Below the pieces are notes generated by a model that did not search any database, was not told where the DNA came from, and saw nothing but the letters and a program-made list of their open reading frames with translations. A stretch of 64,000 nucleotides of DNA from CBINFS01 sp966250015 (lineage in GTDB: Bacteria > Bacteroidota > Rhodothermia > Rhodothermales > DASSAV01): the NCBI GenBank assembly GCA_966250015.1, contig CBINFS010000002.1:186001-250000 (forward strand). The letters are read 5' to 3'. Below are positions 10,891-20,287 of this stretch, piece by piece (the stretch's first letter is position 1; each line of letters starts with the position of its first letter). The position numbers and the translations under genes were made by a program.

Positions 10891-11187
10891 TTATTGATCT
10901 TCGCTCGGGTTGCGGTAATAGATTTCATCCGCAAACATTTCGTTGATCGCAACTTCGGTCGGCTTCGGACGCTTCTCGAACTCGATCGAAACGCGAGCCT
11001 GCTCCTCGTTCATATAAACGTCATCACCTTCGGTGCCGAAACCTTCGAAGTAGGAGAGTTTTTCGTCCAGCTCGGATTTCATCTTCGAGGCAATCTGGCG
11101 TGCACGCTTGGAGATGATGGCGACTGCCTCGTAGAGGCTTCCGGTCTTTTCGGCCAGCTTGTTCACATCAATGGTTTTAATGGCCAT
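10891..11187 (-). CDS. rpoZ: RNA polymerase omega subunit (Bacteroidota type)
   Basis: A 98-residue protein with the opening IKTIDVNKLAEKTGSLYEA and the core SKRARQIASKMK, matching the omega/Rpb6-like subunit as it appears in Bacteroidota and relatives rather than the enterobacterial form. Omega helps assemble and stabilise RNA polymerase on the beta-prime subunit. The acidic C-terminal tail ends RNPSEDQ. It lies 33 bp after gmk and before coaBC, the position where rpoZ is found in many bacteria, which supports the call despite the short length. Confidence 0.88.
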   Translation of the reverse strand: MAIKTIDVNKLAEKTGSLYEAVAIISKRARQIASKMKSELDEKLSYFEGFGTEGDDVYMNEEQARVSIEFEKRPKPTEVAINEMFADEIYYRNPSEDQ

Positions 11188-11220
11188 ACTCGTATAGGAA
11201 ATTTATAATGTTAGACAAGG

Positions 11221-11808
11221 TTACCGGCCAGTTTCAAGGAACGACCGTACGATTCGTAAGGTTTCCGAAACGGCCTTCTCTACGTCGTCATTGACGACTA
11301 CTGCATCGAACTCTTTTTCGTAGCCCAGCTCGACCGTGGCCCGGTCGAGCCGCTGTCGGAGTGTTTCAGCCGATTCGGTGCCGCGCAGGCGAAGCCGCTC
11401 TTCGAGTGCTTCGATAGAAGGCGGCCTGATGAAGATCACGAGCGCCCGATCGCCGAAAATCCTTTTGACGCTCAGGGCTCCTTTAACGTCCACGTCGAGC
11501 ATAACGGGCTTCTCGGGCGTGGCCGTTTCTACTTCCGAGCGCAACGTGCCGTAGAAACGGTCCGGATAGACCTCTTCGTATTCGAGCAGGTCACCCTTGC
11601 GGACACGACGCCGAAATTCGTCCACGGACATGAAGTGGTAGTCGATGCCGTCGCGCTCATTTGGCCGTGGGGGGCGGGTGGTTGCCGACACCGAAAACCG
11701 CATCTCGGGGACTGCCTCGAGCACTCGGCGGGCAATGGTCGTTTTTCCGGAGCCGCTCGGCGCCGTGAGAACGACTATGCTACCTCTGCGTGTATTCAGG
11801 TCACTCAA
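11221..11808 (-). CDS. gmk: Guanylate kinase
   Basis: The 195-residue protein has the P-loop APSGSGKTTI at about residues 16-25 and the GMP-binding region SVSATTRPPRPNERDGIDYHF. It phosphorylates GMP to GDP with ATP in the cytoplasm. The start codon overlaps the end of yicC by 8 bases, so the two are translationally coupled. Length and motifs are normal. Confidence 0.97.
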   Translation of the reverse strand: MSDLNTRRGSIVVLTAPSGSGKTTIARRVLEAVPEMRFSVSATTRPPRPNERDGIDYHFMSVDEFRRRVRKGDLLEYEEVYPDRFYGTLRSEVETATPEKPVMLDVDVKGALSVKRIFGDRALVIFIRPPSIEALEERLRLRGTESAETLRQRLDRATVELGYEKEFDAVVVNDDVEKAVSETLRIVRSFLETGR

Positions 11809-12682
11809 TGTTCTGTACCTGCTCGCGGATTCGTTCGAGCTCTTCCTTCATGTCGACGGCGAGATGAGCAATAACTGAGTCGTTCGCCTTGGATCCAATC
11901 GTATTCACTTCGCGATTGATCTCCTGGACGAGGAAGTTGAGCTTCCGGCCGACGGGATCGGGGTTTTCGAGGGCTTCAGTGAAGAGCTGAAGGTGGGATC
12001 GAAGGCGGACGCATTCTTCGGTCACGTCGAGCCGGTCCGCAAGCAGCGTGATCTCCATCTCGAGCCGGTCGGGGTTGACGCGTTCGTCCTTGAAGAAATC
12101 TTCCAGGCGGCTGTACAGGCGTTGGCGGGCTTCATTGATGCGCTCCGGTGCACGCTTTTCGACTTCAGCCAGCCGGGCGGCGATGGCATCGACGCGCGCT
12201 TGAAGGTCCTGCCGGAGGGCTTCACCTTCCTGGCGCCGCATGAGGTGGAGCGCTTCAGCCGCGATCTCGACGGCCTTGCGGGTGGCCTCCCAGGCGGTCT
12301 CGGCAACCGGGTTCCCGTCGTCGGCTGTCGTAAAGATATCCGAGAATGTGAGCAGGTGCTCGAGCTTGACGGAGTCCTTGATTCCAGCCGCTGCACGGAG
12401 CTTTTCGAGTAGTTGCGTATAGGCGCGTGCGGCCGATTCATCTACCCGAATGGGGAGGAGCTCGTCCGACGCTTCGGAGATCTGTACCTGGACGGTGATC
12501 CGGCCTCTCGTGAAGGCCTGCTTCAGCATCGTCTGGAGCACCGCCTCGTAATCCGAAAGGATTCGCGGCAGCCGCGTCGAGATCTCACAGAACCGGCTGT
12601 TGATTGACCGCATCTCCACGGTCGCCGTGATCCCCCCTTCCTCGGCCGTTCCCCGGCCAAACCCTGTCATGCTTTCAATCAT
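11801..12682 (-). CDS. yicC: YicC/YloC-family endoribonuclease
   Basis: The 293-residue protein opens with IESMTGFGRG, the family signature, and continues with VEMRSINSRF and a coiled middle section. It ends with the DUF1732 block GSKANDSVIAHLAVDMKEEL. YicC proteins are metal-dependent endoribonucleases implicated in small-RNA turnover in E. coli; the exact target here is unknown. The gene is first in the yicC-gmk-rpoZ-(coaBC) run. It starts just downstream of the tRNA-Ser gene and its terminator. Confidence 0.93.
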   Translation of the reverse strand: MIESMTGFGRGTAEEGGITATVEMRSINSRFCEISTRLPRILSDYEAVLQTMLKQAFTRGRITVQVQISEASDELLPIRVDESAARAYTQLLEKLRAAAGIKDSVKLEHLLTFSDIFTTADDGNPVAETAWEATRKAVEIAAEALHLMRRQEGEALRQDLQARVDAIAARLAEVEKRAPERINEARQRLYSRLEDFFKDERVNPDRLEMEITLLADRLDVTEECVRLRSHLQLFTEALENPDPVGRKLNFLVQEINREVNTIGSKANDSVIAHLAVDMKEELERIREQVQNIE

Positions 12683-12724
12683 AAGCCGTATTTACCGATG
12701 TTCTGGGTGCCGGAAAATCATACG

Positions 12725-12755
12725 TAAAAAGCCGGGTCGTATCGACGACCCGGCT
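12725..12755 (-). terminator. Terminator downstream of tRNA-Ser
   Basis: On the - strand an 11 bp perfect stem AGCCGGGTCGT/ACGACCCGGCT with a 4-base loop is followed by TTTTTA. It ends the tRNA-Ser transcript and separates it from yicC. Confidence 0.9.
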
Positions 12756-12769
12756 CCGCAACGCTGGAT

Positions 12770-12858
<89 letters not shown>

Positions 12859-12967
12859 GTATGCTGCCAGATGAACAGCAAGATCCACTCAGTATTCCCG
12901 TTCAGGCAACTTGTTTCGTGGAAAAACAGGTAAGTTGACGTACGGTCCGCACGTTGCCGGCCACCGA

Positions 12968-13537
12968 TCAGACTTCCATGATCTCCTCTTCCTTCCGCGC
13001 AAGCATCTGGTCGATTTTGGCGATGTAGCTGTCGGTTAGCTTCTGGAGGTGCTCCTCGGCCTCGAAGCGCATGTCCTCGGACAGGTGTTGCTCCTGCTGA
13101 ACCGCCTTTATCTGGTCCTTGGTATTTCTCCGGACGTTACGTACGGCGATTTTTGCATCTTCGCTCTTGCTCCGCGCGGATTTGGCGAGCTCGCGCCGGC
13201 GTTCTTCGGAGGGGGGCGGGATGGGGATGCGGATCAACTGGCCGTCGTTGGACGGGTTCATACCCAGGTTGGCCGCAATGATGGCTTTTTCGATGGGCCC
13301 GAGAGCGCCACGGTCCCACGGCTGAACCACGAGGAGGTCCGGTTGAGGAGCGGCAACGCTGGCCACCTGATTGAGCGGCATCATAGACCCGTAGTACTCG
13401 ACGCGAACGGTATCGAGCATCGCCGGTGTAGCCCGCCCTGCCCGAATCGTGTTGAACTCGGAGCGCAGGTGGTCGAGTGATTTCTGCATGTGCTCTTCGG
13501 CTTCGTCCAACAGAAGCTGGATAGAGTCGTCAAACAT
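12968..13537 (-). CDS. frr: Ribosome recycling factor
   Basis: The 189-residue protein has the RRF features: LRSEFNTIRAGRATPAML, the VEYYGSMMPLNQVASV segment and the basic hinge region SEERRRELAKSARSKSEDA. With EF-G it splits the post-termination ribosome. It follows pyrH by 21 bp, in the common order rpsB-tsf-pyrH-frr, so it is probably co-transcribed with pyrH. The C-terminal end EEEIMEV is usual. Confidence 0.98.
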   Translation of the reverse strand: MFDDSIQLLLDEAEEHMQKSLDHLRSEFNTIRAGRATPAMLDTVRVEYYGSMMPLNQVASVAAPQPDLLVVQPWDRGALGPIEKAIIAANLGMNPSNDGQLIRIPIPPPSEERRRELAKSARSKSEDAKIAVRNVRRNTKDQIKAVQQEQHLSEDMRFEAEEHLQKLTDSYIAKIDQMLARKEEEIMEV

Positions 13538-13558
13538 GGTGGCAACCTCGCGTGTCCG

Positions 13559-14326
13559 TTACTGAAAGATGGTAGTCTTTTGGTCTTCGTTCCAGTGTAC
13601 GACGGTTCCGACCGATTCATCCTGAAGGACCCGCAGGAGGTTCCCTTTTTTGTTCATGTCGAATACGACGATGGGCATACGCGATTCTTTGCAGAGGGTG
13701 AACGCGGTCAGATCCATGATCCGGAGGTTACGGTCGAGGACTTCACCGCCATAGATCGTGGAGAAACGTTTCGCCTCCGGGTCTTTTTCAGGATCGGCCG
13801 AATAGATTCCGTTTACTCGAGTACCCTTGAGGATCACCTCGGCGTCGATTTCGAGTGCGCGAAGGGCGGCAGCGGTGTCGGTGGTAAAATAAGGGTTGCC
13901 CGTGCCTGCGCCAAAGATGACCACGCGGCCCTTCTCGAGATGCCGGATGGCTCTACGGCGGATGAACGGCTCTGCAATCTCCTCCATTTTGATGCTCGAA
14001 AGCAGGCGCGTTTGCAACCCATTCTGTTCGAGCGCATCCTGCAGGGCCATCGCGTTGATCATCGTGGCCAGCATTCCCATGTAATCGGCGTGTGCCCGCT
14101 TCATCCCCTTCATGGCGTTGGGGATCCCGCGGAATATGTTGCCTCCACCGATCACGAGGGCTATTTCAACGCCCCTGTCGACCACCTCCTTGACGTCCTT
14201 CGCATACGCACTGAGTACGCTATCGTCGATGCCGTACGGTTTCGAGCCCAGCAGCGCCTCCCCGCTAAGCTTCAGGAGGACACGCTTGTATCGGACCGGG
14301 CGTTTATCGGATGCTTCCGTTTCCAT
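13559..14326 (-). CDS. pyrH: UMP kinase
   Basis: This 255-residue amino-acid-kinase-fold enzyme phosphorylates UMP to UDP. It shows [14 protein letters not shown] at the N-terminus, [10 protein letters not shown] for the phosphate-binding loop, [20 protein letters not shown], and the UMP-site segment [16 protein letters not shown] start it at ATG 14326; upstream in-frame sequence does not resemble the family. A weak hairpin sits between tsf and this gene, and frr follows closely. Confidence 0.97.
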   Translation of the reverse strand: METEASDKRPVRYKRVLLKLSGEALLGSKPYGIDDSVLSAYAKDVKEVVDRGVEIALVIGGGNIFRGIPNAMKGMKRAHADYMGMLATMINAMALQDALEQNGLQTRLLSSIKMEEIAEPFIRRRAIRHLEKGRVVIFGAGTGNPYFTTDTAAALRALEIDAEVILKGTRVNGIYSADPEKDPEAKRFSTIYGGEVLDRNLRIMDLTAFTLCKESRMPIVVFDMNKKGNLLRVLQDESVGTVVHWNEDQKTTIFQ

Positions 14327-14409
14327 AAAGCTGCAATCTTCAGGTACTCGTGTGCGTTTGAAGCTAAGCTGCGAGCGTGTACTTTTCAATGACTAAACGA
14401 CAGAGATAA

Positions 14410-14436
14410 GGGACACCTTCTGGAGAAGTGTGTCCC
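14410..14436 (-). terminator. Weak hairpin between tsf and pyrH
   Basis: On the - strand GGGACAC and GTGTCCC can pair around an inner TTCT/AGAA stem, followed by TTATCTCTGT rather than a clean T-run. It may partly terminate tsf transcripts or mark an RNA processing site. Confidence 0.45.
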
Positions 14437-14471
14437 TTTACCCTTTCACTGCCATATAAAATTTAGCCGGT

Positions 14472-15302
14472 TCAATCACCGAGGGCGAAGCGCACGTAGC
14501 GTTTGACTTCGGCGCCCGCGGATTTCAGCATCTCACGAACCGTGACCGAACCGTCCTTTACGAAGGGCTGCTCGACGAGGACGTTATCCTTGTAGTACCG
14601 CTCGAGCTTACCCTGCGCGATCCGATCGAGCATGGCTTCGGGCTTGCCCTCGTTCCGCGCCGCCTCGCGTGCGATCTCCATTTCTTTGTCGCGAATCTCC
14701 TGGGGAACTTCCTCGCGGAAGGCTGCAACCGGGTTGAGGGCTGCCACCTGCATCGCGACGTCGCGGCCAGTCGTATCCAGATCACCGCTGCCGGTAATCT
14801 CGACGAGCACACCCAGGCGCGATCCCGGATGGATGTAGCTCACGATGCGGCCGTCGGTGGTCTCGAGGATCTCGAACCGGCGGACCTCAATTTTTTCACC
14901 GATCTTGCCCGTGAGATCCGTAACGGTCTCCCCGATAGTCCTGCCGCTGTCGAGTTTTTCGGCGCTCAGGGCGTCCAGGTCGGCCGGATTGGTTTTCAGG
15001 ACGACCTGAACGACGTCCTCGGCGAACGTACGGAACTCGTCGTTACGGGCGACGAAATCAGTCTCGCAATTGACTTCGGCCACGGCGCCTTTCTTCCCGT
15101 CACTGGAAATGGCCGTAACGACGAGGCCTTCTTTGGCCTCCCGCTCGGCGCGCTTGGCGGCCACTTTTTGTCCTTTTTTGCGAAGAATCTCGATGGCTGC
15201 GTCGAAGTCACCATTGGCCTCCTCCAGCGCCTTTTTGCAGTCCATCATGCCGACGCCGGTGATCTCGCGGAGTCGCTTAACGTCTTGTGCAGATATTGCC
15301 AT
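14472..15302 (-). CDS. tsf: Elongation factor Ts
   Basis: The 276-residue protein has the two EF-Ts signatures: LREITGVGMMDCKKALEEAN near the N-terminus and EVNCETDFVARNDEF in the core. It exchanges GDP for GTP on EF-Tu. The start is the ATG at 15302, since MAISAQDVKRL is the typical beginning; sequence further upstream in frame is not EF-Ts-like. The spacing to rpsB upstream is 159 bp. Confidence 0.98.
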   Translation of the reverse strand: MAISAQDVKRLREITGVGMMDCKKALEEANGDFDAAIEILRKKGQKVAAKRAEREAKEGLVVTAISSDGKKGAVAEVNCETDFVARNDEFRTFAEDVVQVVLKTNPADLDALSAEKLDSGRTIGETVTDLTGKIGEKIEVRRFEILETTDGRIVSYIHPGSRLGVLVEITGSGDLDTTGRDVAMQVAALNPVAAFREEVPQEIRDKEMEIAREAARNEGKPEAMLDRIAQGKLERYYKDNVLVEQPFVKDGSVTVREMLKSAGAEVKRYVRFALGD

Positions 15303-15461
15303 GTTATCAGGCTGATTAAGTTTTTTCGAGTGGGATTCCGCTATTGAGTACGGCTGACACCGGAAGCCCGTTAACGGATACGAGAAGCGGCGCAAACGTA
15401 CTCTCAAAAGAGAGCCGGTGCGCCGCCGGAAAGAACGTCGATGCGGAGCACCGCAATCCGA

Positions 15462-16235
15462 TCATTCAGAGGCTTCCGCCTCCTGAGTCAGCTTTTCCTT
15501 TTCTGCCTTCGCGGCAGATTCCTGGACCTCGCGTGACTTACTGCCTTCGGTGATCGCGCGGGCGATAACCGACGTGATGAGCTGAATGGACTTCAGCGCA
15601 TCGTCGTTGGCCGGAATCGGGTAGTCGACGAGCTCCGGGTCGGTATTCGTATCGACCATCGCAATGATCGGGATACCGAGCTTCCTGGCTTCCTTTACCG
15701 CGATCTTCTCCCGGTTGATGTCGACGACGAAAAGGGCGCCGGGCAAACGGGCCATTTCGGCGATACCCCCCAGCGTCTTTTCGAGCTTCTCATATTCACG
15801 CGTCTTCATGAGACGCTCTTTTTTCTTGAGCTGGTCGAAGGTCCCGTCGGTTTCCATCTTCGCAAGAGATTCCATGCGCCGGATGCTCTTGCGGATGGTC
15901 TGGAAGTTCGTAAGGGTACCACCAAGCCAGCGTTCGACGACGTACGGCTGGCCGCACTGTTCAGCTTCCTGCCGGACTGTATCACGCGCCTGCTTTTTGG
16001 TGCCGACGAAAAGGATTTTTTTACCCTGACGAGCGAATCGAGCAGCGGCGTCGGCAGCCCGGTCGAGGAGCTGCTGCGTCTGCATCAGGTTGATGATGTG
16101 GATGCCGTTGCGTTCCATGAAGATGAAATCCTTCATCTTCGGGTTCCAACGGCTCGTCAGGTGGCCGAAATGGCTGCCGGCCTTGAGCAGGTCTTCAACC
16201 TGCACACGGTGTTGCGTCTGTGGTGCTTCGGACAT
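15462..16235 (-). CDS. rpsB: Small ribosomal subunit protein S2
   Basis: The 257-residue protein contains [44 protein letters not shown] and PALFVVDI-type sequence [12 protein letters not shown], all typical of S2. It binds the head of the 30S subunit and is needed for S1 binding. The C-terminal Ala/Glu/Lys-rich tail (about the last 30 residues) is a common, poorly conserved extension. No Shine-Dalgarno sequence precedes the ATG; the leader is purine/C-rich (CAGTAACCACA). Confidence 0.98.
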   Translation of the reverse strand: MSEAPQTQHRVQVEDLLKAGSHFGHLTSRWNPKMKDFIFMERNGIHIINLMQTQQLLDRAADAAARFARQGKKILFVGTKKQARDTVRQEAEQCGQPYVVERWLGGTLTNFQTIRKSIRRMESLAKMETDGTFDQLKKKERLMKTREYEKLEKTLGGIAEMARLPGALFVVDINREKIAVKEARKLGIPIIAMVDTNTDPELVDYPIPANDDALKSIQLITSVIARAITEGSKSREVQESAAKAEKEKLTQEAEASE

Positions 16236-16352
16236 TGTGGTTACTGTGGGTTTGTTCCGCTACCGCTGTCCTTTGCAGAGCGTTTTTCTCACGCAGCATA
16301 CCATAAACGTGAGGACACCCGGCTCTGCATCGAGCGGTATGAGTGGTTCGAA

Positions 16353-16373
16353 GCCGGCGGGCGAGCCGCCGGC
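16353..16373 (-). terminator. GC-rich hairpin between rpsI and rpsB
   Basis: GCCGGCGG and CCGCCGGC pair perfectly around a 5-base loop just after the rpsI stop codon in the - direction. No T-run follows, so it may be a processing or stability element, or a weak terminator. Confidence 0.35.
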
Positions 16374-16382
16374 AGGCCCGGA

Positions 16383-16778
16383 TTAGCGCTTCGAGAACTG
16401 GAAACGTTTGCGGGCTTTCGGTTTTCCGTATTTCTTACGTTCGACCATGCGCGGGTCGCGTGTCAGGAAGCCTGCATCGCGAAGCGGCTTGCGAAACTCC
16501 TCGTTGTATTCGACCAGTGCGCGAGCGACGCCGAGGCGGACGGCCTCGACCTGACCTGTCAAACCGCCACCTTTGGCGTTTACGACGAGATCGAATTGCC
16601 CCGTAGTCCCGGTGACTTCAAACGGAGAGAGGAGAATGCGTTGCCGCCACTCGAGCGGGAAGTACTCGGCACCGTCCCGCTTGTTGACGGTGATCTTGCC
16701 GGATCCCGGACGCAGGTAAACACGCGCAACTGCCGTCTTACGACGACCGACCGCGGAATACTGTACAGGTGCTGCCAT
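16383..16778 (-). CDS. rpsI: Small ribosomal subunit protein S9
   Basis: The 131-residue protein has YSAVGRRKTAVARVYL at the start, GGGLTGQVEAVRLGVARAL in the middle and the C-terminal KKYGKPKARKRFQFSKR, whose basic tail reaches the P-site tRNA. It is encoded 30 bp after rplM, the standard L13-S9 pair. The ATG leader (CATAAACCACCATCT) lacks a Shine-Dalgarno sequence. Confidence 0.98.
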   Translation of the reverse strand: MAAPVQYSAVGRRKTAVARVYLRPGSGKITVNKRDGAEYFPLEWRQRILLSPFEVTGTTGQFDLVVNAKGGGLTGQVEAVRLGVARALVEYNEEFRKPLRDAGFLTRDPRMVERKKYGKPKARKRFQFSKR

Positions 16779-16808
16779 AGATGGTGGTTTATGCTATTCT
16801 GAACTTTC

Positions 16809-17252
16809 TTAGATCGCGAGTTCTTTCGGTTGTTGGGCTTCGTGCGGGTGATTCGGGCCGGCGTAAACCTTGAGCTTCTTTATCATTTGCCGCCCCAAGG
16901 GACCTTTCGGGAGCATGCCCTTTACCGCGTTCTGCACGATGAACTCCGGCTTTCTGGTCCGCATCTCTTTCGGCGTCCGGATTTTCACGCCGCCCGGATA
17001 GCCCGTGTGGCTGAAGTATTCTTTTTTGGTTTCTTTTCCGCCGGTGAACCGCACCTTGTCGGCGTTCACGACCACGACGAAGTCGCCGGTATCCACGTGG
17101 GGCGTAAAGCTCGGCTTGTGCTTGCCCCTCAGGATGGCAGCAACCTGTGAAGCCAGGCGGCCGACTATCTGGTTCTCGGCGTCAATAACAAACCAGTCCC
17201 GTTCGACTTCGGCCGGCTTGGCGCTCACGGTTTTGAAGCTATTCGTATTCAT
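16809..17252 (-). CDS. rplM: Large ribosomal subunit protein L13
   Basis: The protein of 147 residues shows [36 protein letters not shown] and VRGMLP-type sequence [14 protein letters not shown], all diagnostic for L13, an early-assembling 50S protein. I use the ATG at 17252; a frame extension to 17273 adds seven residues not typical of L13. rpsI follows directly. Confidence 0.98.
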   Translation of the reverse strand: MNTNSFKTVSAKPAEVERDWFVIDAENQIVGRLASQVAAILRGKHKPSFTPHVDTGDFVVVVNADKVRFTGGKETKKEYFSHTGYPGGVKIRTPKEMRTRKPEFIVQNAVKGMLPKGPLGRQMIKKLKVYAGPNHPHEAQQPKELAI

Positions 17253-17563
17253 TAACGTCTCCCTGTCCTGCAAATGCGTGACGGCGCTCCTCTGCGCGAC
17301 ACGTCGATCCAGATCGATATTAAAAAGGTTTTCCGGCCGGAGGGCGACCGATACCCCGAATCACAAAAATGACTATTGCTGCGCACCGGACGTGCGCAGC
17401 CACAGTCTAACAAGATATTATCTGTCGGGCGCTAAGTCAAATCAAGAACCGTGCAACGCGGGAATGTTCAATGAGATCCCAACGCACACGGGCGGACTGA
17501 CACGACGGTAGCCTTCGAAAGGTTTTCCGCCGCCGGCCATATTCCATCAAAATTGACGAAAGC
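17253..17563. other. Spacer between dnaN and rplM
   Basis: About 310 bp without a gene. It contains the hairpin at 17378-17400 listed separately and should hold the promoter of the rplM-rpsI operon on the - strand. I cannot pick a convincing promoter sequence. Confidence 0.5.
17378..17400 (-). terminator. Candidate dnaN terminator
   Basis: GCTGCGCAC and GTGCGCAGC form a perfect 9 bp stem with a 5-base loop. On the - strand TTTTT follows eight bases later, which is further than usual for an intrinsic terminator. Confidence 0.5.
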
Positions 17564-18694
17564 TCACGCGTAGGTGTTCAGCATGACCGGCATGATGAGC
17601 ATCAACATCTCCTCGCCGTCGGGCTGCTCGGCGGGCGTGACCACACCGGCCCGGTTGGGAGAGCTAAACTCGAAAACCGCGTCCTCCGAATCGACGTTGC
17701 TGAGGACTTCCGTCAGGTAGATCGAGTTGAAACCGATGACCATGGGCTCGCCGGTGTACTCGCAGAGGACGGTTTCGCGGGCTTCACTGGAGCGCTCGAT
17801 GTCCTCGGCCGAGATCTCGACGCTGTTTTTGTCGATGCTGAGGCGGATCTGGTTGGTCATACTCGACGAGTAAAGGCCAACACGCTTGACGGCGGAGAGC
17901 ATCGACGCCTTGTTCACCTGAAGGCGCCGGTCGTTTTCGACCGGAATGACGGCCTCGTAGTTGGGATAGGTCTCGTCGATGACGCGGGCAAGCACGTGCG
18001 AATCGCCGAAGTTCAGCCGGACGTACGATCCGTCGACCAGGATGACGCAGTCGTCGCTGGTGGCCACTTTGGAGGCAAGGGTGAGCGCCTTTTCCGGGAC
18101 GATGAAGTTGACCGGCTCGGACGCCTTCATTTCGCTCATGACGAGCTTGACGAGGCGGTGGCCGTCGGTCGCAACGGCGCGGCCTTCTTCCGTGTTGATC
18201 TGGAAGTAAATGCCCATCATGGCTGGACGAAGGGCATCTTTGCTGACCGCAAAACCGGTCTTCTGAATGGCGTGCTTCAGCAGAGTGCCGCTCATCTCGA
18301 TGCGCGCGCCATCGGACAGCTCGGGGAGCGCAGGGTAGTCAGCGCCGTCGAAGCCTACCATCTTGTAGCGGCCCTGATCGGTCTCGAGCGTGACGTTGAA
18401 CATCTCGTCCGCCGTGAACTGGATCGGGAGGTCGGGCAGCGCACGAAGGGTATCGATCAGGCGTCTCGCCGGGACGGCCACCCGCCGGCCGCCGGCCGAT
18501 CCACTCTCGACAAAGCGCACCTCAAGCGTCTGTACGATTGAAATCTCGAGGTCAGTCGCGCTCAACCGGAGCGCACCGTCTTCCTGGTCGAACAGGATGC
18601 ACTCTAGGATGGGCAGCGTGCTTTTGGACGGAACGGCGCCACTTACGACGGTAAGCGCCCTGAGTAATTCGGCACTGGAAGCAGTAAACTTCAT
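17564..18694 (-). CDS. dnaN: DNA polymerase III beta subunit (sliding clamp)
   Basis: The 376-residue protein has three repeated clamp domains, opening with KFTASSAELLRALTVVSGA, including GRYKMVGFDGADYPALP and ending in the usual IMPVML segment (LIMPVMLNTYA). It tethers DNA polymerase III to the template. It lies 81 bp after dnaA in the standard dnaA-dnaN order; recF, which often follows, is absent and L13 is next instead. Confidence 0.97.
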   Translation of the reverse strand: MKFTASSAELLRALTVVSGAVPSKSTLPILECILFDQEDGALRLSATDLEISIVQTLEVRFVESGSAGGRRVAVPARRLIDTLRALPDLPIQFTADEMFNVTLETDQGRYKMVGFDGADYPALPELSDGARIEMSGTLLKHAIQKTGFAVSKDALRPAMMGIYFQINTEEGRAVATDGHRLVKLVMSEMKASEPVNFIVPEKALTLASKVATSDDCVILVDGSYVRLNFGDSHVLARVIDETYPNYEAVIPVENDRRLQVNKASMLSAVKRVGLYSSSMTNQIRLSIDKNSVEISAEDIERSSEARETVLCEYTGEPMVIGFNSIYLTEVLSNVDSEDAVFEFSSPNRAGVVTPAEQPDGEEMLMLIMPVMLNTYA

Positions 18695-18775
18695 CGCGGG
18701 CTATACTAGGTGAGTTTTGCGTATCAAAAAACTACGCCCCATCAGGGGGTTGGATCCAGTCCCTCCGGCCGATTT

Positions 18776-20287
18776 TTACCGGCTACGGAGCTCGATTTTC
18801 TGGCGGATTTCCTCAATCATGTCCCGAAACTTCGAATCGGTTTCGATCTGATTTTCGACGCTCTGGATGGCATGGATCACGGTGGAATGATCGCGGCCGC
18901 CAAAGTGCAGGCCGATTGTTTTCAGTGAGTGCTGGGTAAACACTTTGCAGAAGTACATCGCCACCTGTCGGGCCTGTACGATTTCACGTTTCCGGGTTTT
19001 CGCCCGGACGAGGTCCTCCGGAAGGTGCAGGTACTCGCACACGATGCGCTGGATTTCCTCGATGGTCAGATTGACGCGGGCGTCCTTGATCAGGTCGCGC
19101 AGGACCTCCTTTGCGAGCGCCAGGTCCACGGTACGATGGTGCAGCGACGAGTAGGCCATCATGCGAATCATGGCCCCTTCGAGCTCCCGGATGTTGCTCT
19201 TGATGTTGTGGGCAATGAACTCGATGACTTCCTGCGGCAGGTTTATTCCGTCGTCTTCCGCCTTACGCTGGAGGATGGCAATGCGTGTTTCGAGCTCGGG
19301 CGTCTGGACGTCGGCGGAAAGGCCCCACTGGAACCGTGAGAGCAGGCGCTCTTCGATGCCCTGAATGTCGCGGGGCGGGCGATCGGCCGAGAGCACGATC
19401 TGTTTGCCCGACTGGTGCAGCGCATTAAATATGTGGAAGAACTCCTCCTGCGTTTTCTCTCTTCCTCCGAAGAACTGGACGTCGTCTACTATTAGCAGGT
19501 CGATCTGCCGGTAAAAAAGCGAAAATTCGCTCGCGCGGTTGTGCTGAATGGACTGCACGAACTCGGTAGTGAACCGCTCGCTCGATACGTAGAGAACCGA
19601 CTTCGCGCTGCCGTTCTTCAGCGCGTAGTTTCCTATGGCCTGAATGAGGTGCGTCTTTCCGAGTCCGACGCCGCCGTAGATCAGGAACGGGTTGAAGCTG
19701 GTTTTCCCCGGCTGCTGGGCTATGGCGATCGACGCGCTGCGGGCTAGCCGGTTACAGTCCCCTTCAATGAACCGCTCGAACGTGTACAATGGGTTGAGCC
19801 GGCTATCGACGGGGCCGGTGATAATGGGCGTGGCGCCGAATTGAAGGGGCTGCGGGGGTGCAGGGGGCGGCGTATCTTCGGACAGCACCTCGCCTTCTGC
19901 TTCGAGAGCGAGCGGGGGATCTACCGGACCGGCTGAAGGGACCTGGGGTTTTTCACGGGGTGGAGGGGTACGCAGGACCGCCGTCTGGCGGCCATCCCGG
20001 TATTCGTGCTCGTAGTCTTCATCCTCTACGACGACGTGGTAGAACAGCCGTCCCTGCGGGCCGAGCACCTGCGTGATGGTCTTTCGCAACAGGGCAAAGT
20101 AGTGCTCTTCGAGCCACTCGTAGTAGAAGCGGCTGGGAAGCTGGACCGTCAGACGCTTCTGTCCTGCTTCCTCTTCCAGCTCCTTCGCCTTGAGCGGTTC
20201 AAACCACGTCTTGAAACTTTGTCTGCTGATGTTGTCACGAATGAGATCGAGACACTGATTCCACACAGCTTCAGCCGACTGCTGCAT
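18776..20287 (-). CDS. dnaA: Chromosomal replication initiator DnaA
   Basis: This 503-residue AAA+ protein has domain I (VWNQCLDLIRDNISRQSFKTW), a proline-rich linker of about 70 residues (roughly 90-160), the ATPase domain with Walker A YGGVGLGKTHLIQA near residue 200 and Walker B LLIVDDVQFF, and the helix-turn-helix domain IV with the signature GGRDHSTVIHA near residue 460. It binds DnaA boxes, opens oriC and loads DnaB. The start at ATG 20287 gives the standard N-terminus. The gene-free region just upstream is the likely origin and also the promoter region. Confidence 0.98.
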   Translation of the reverse strand: MQQSAEAVWNQCLDLIRDNISRQSFKTWFEPLKAKELEEEAGQKRLTVQLPSRFYYEWLEEHYFALLRKTITQVLGPQGRLFYHVVVEDEDYEHEYRDGRQTAVLRTPPPREKPQVPSAGPVDPPLALEAEGEVLSEDTPPPAPPQPLQFGATPIITGPVDSRLNPLYTFERFIEGDCNRLARSASIAIAQQPGKTSFNPFLIYGGVGLGKTHLIQAIGNYALKNGSAKSVLYVSSERFTTEFVQSIQHNRASEFSLFYRQIDLLIVDDVQFFGGREKTQEEFFHIFNALHQSGKQIVLSADRPPRDIQGIEERLLSRFQWGLSADVQTPELETRIAILQRKAEDDGINLPQEVIEFIAHNIKSNIRELEGAMIRMMAYSSLHHRTVDLALAKEVLRDLIKDARVNLTIEEIQRIVCEYLHLPEDLVRAKTRKREIVQARQVAMYFCKVFTQHSLKTIGLHFGGRDHSTVIHAIQSVENQIETDSKFRDMIEEIRQKIELRSR

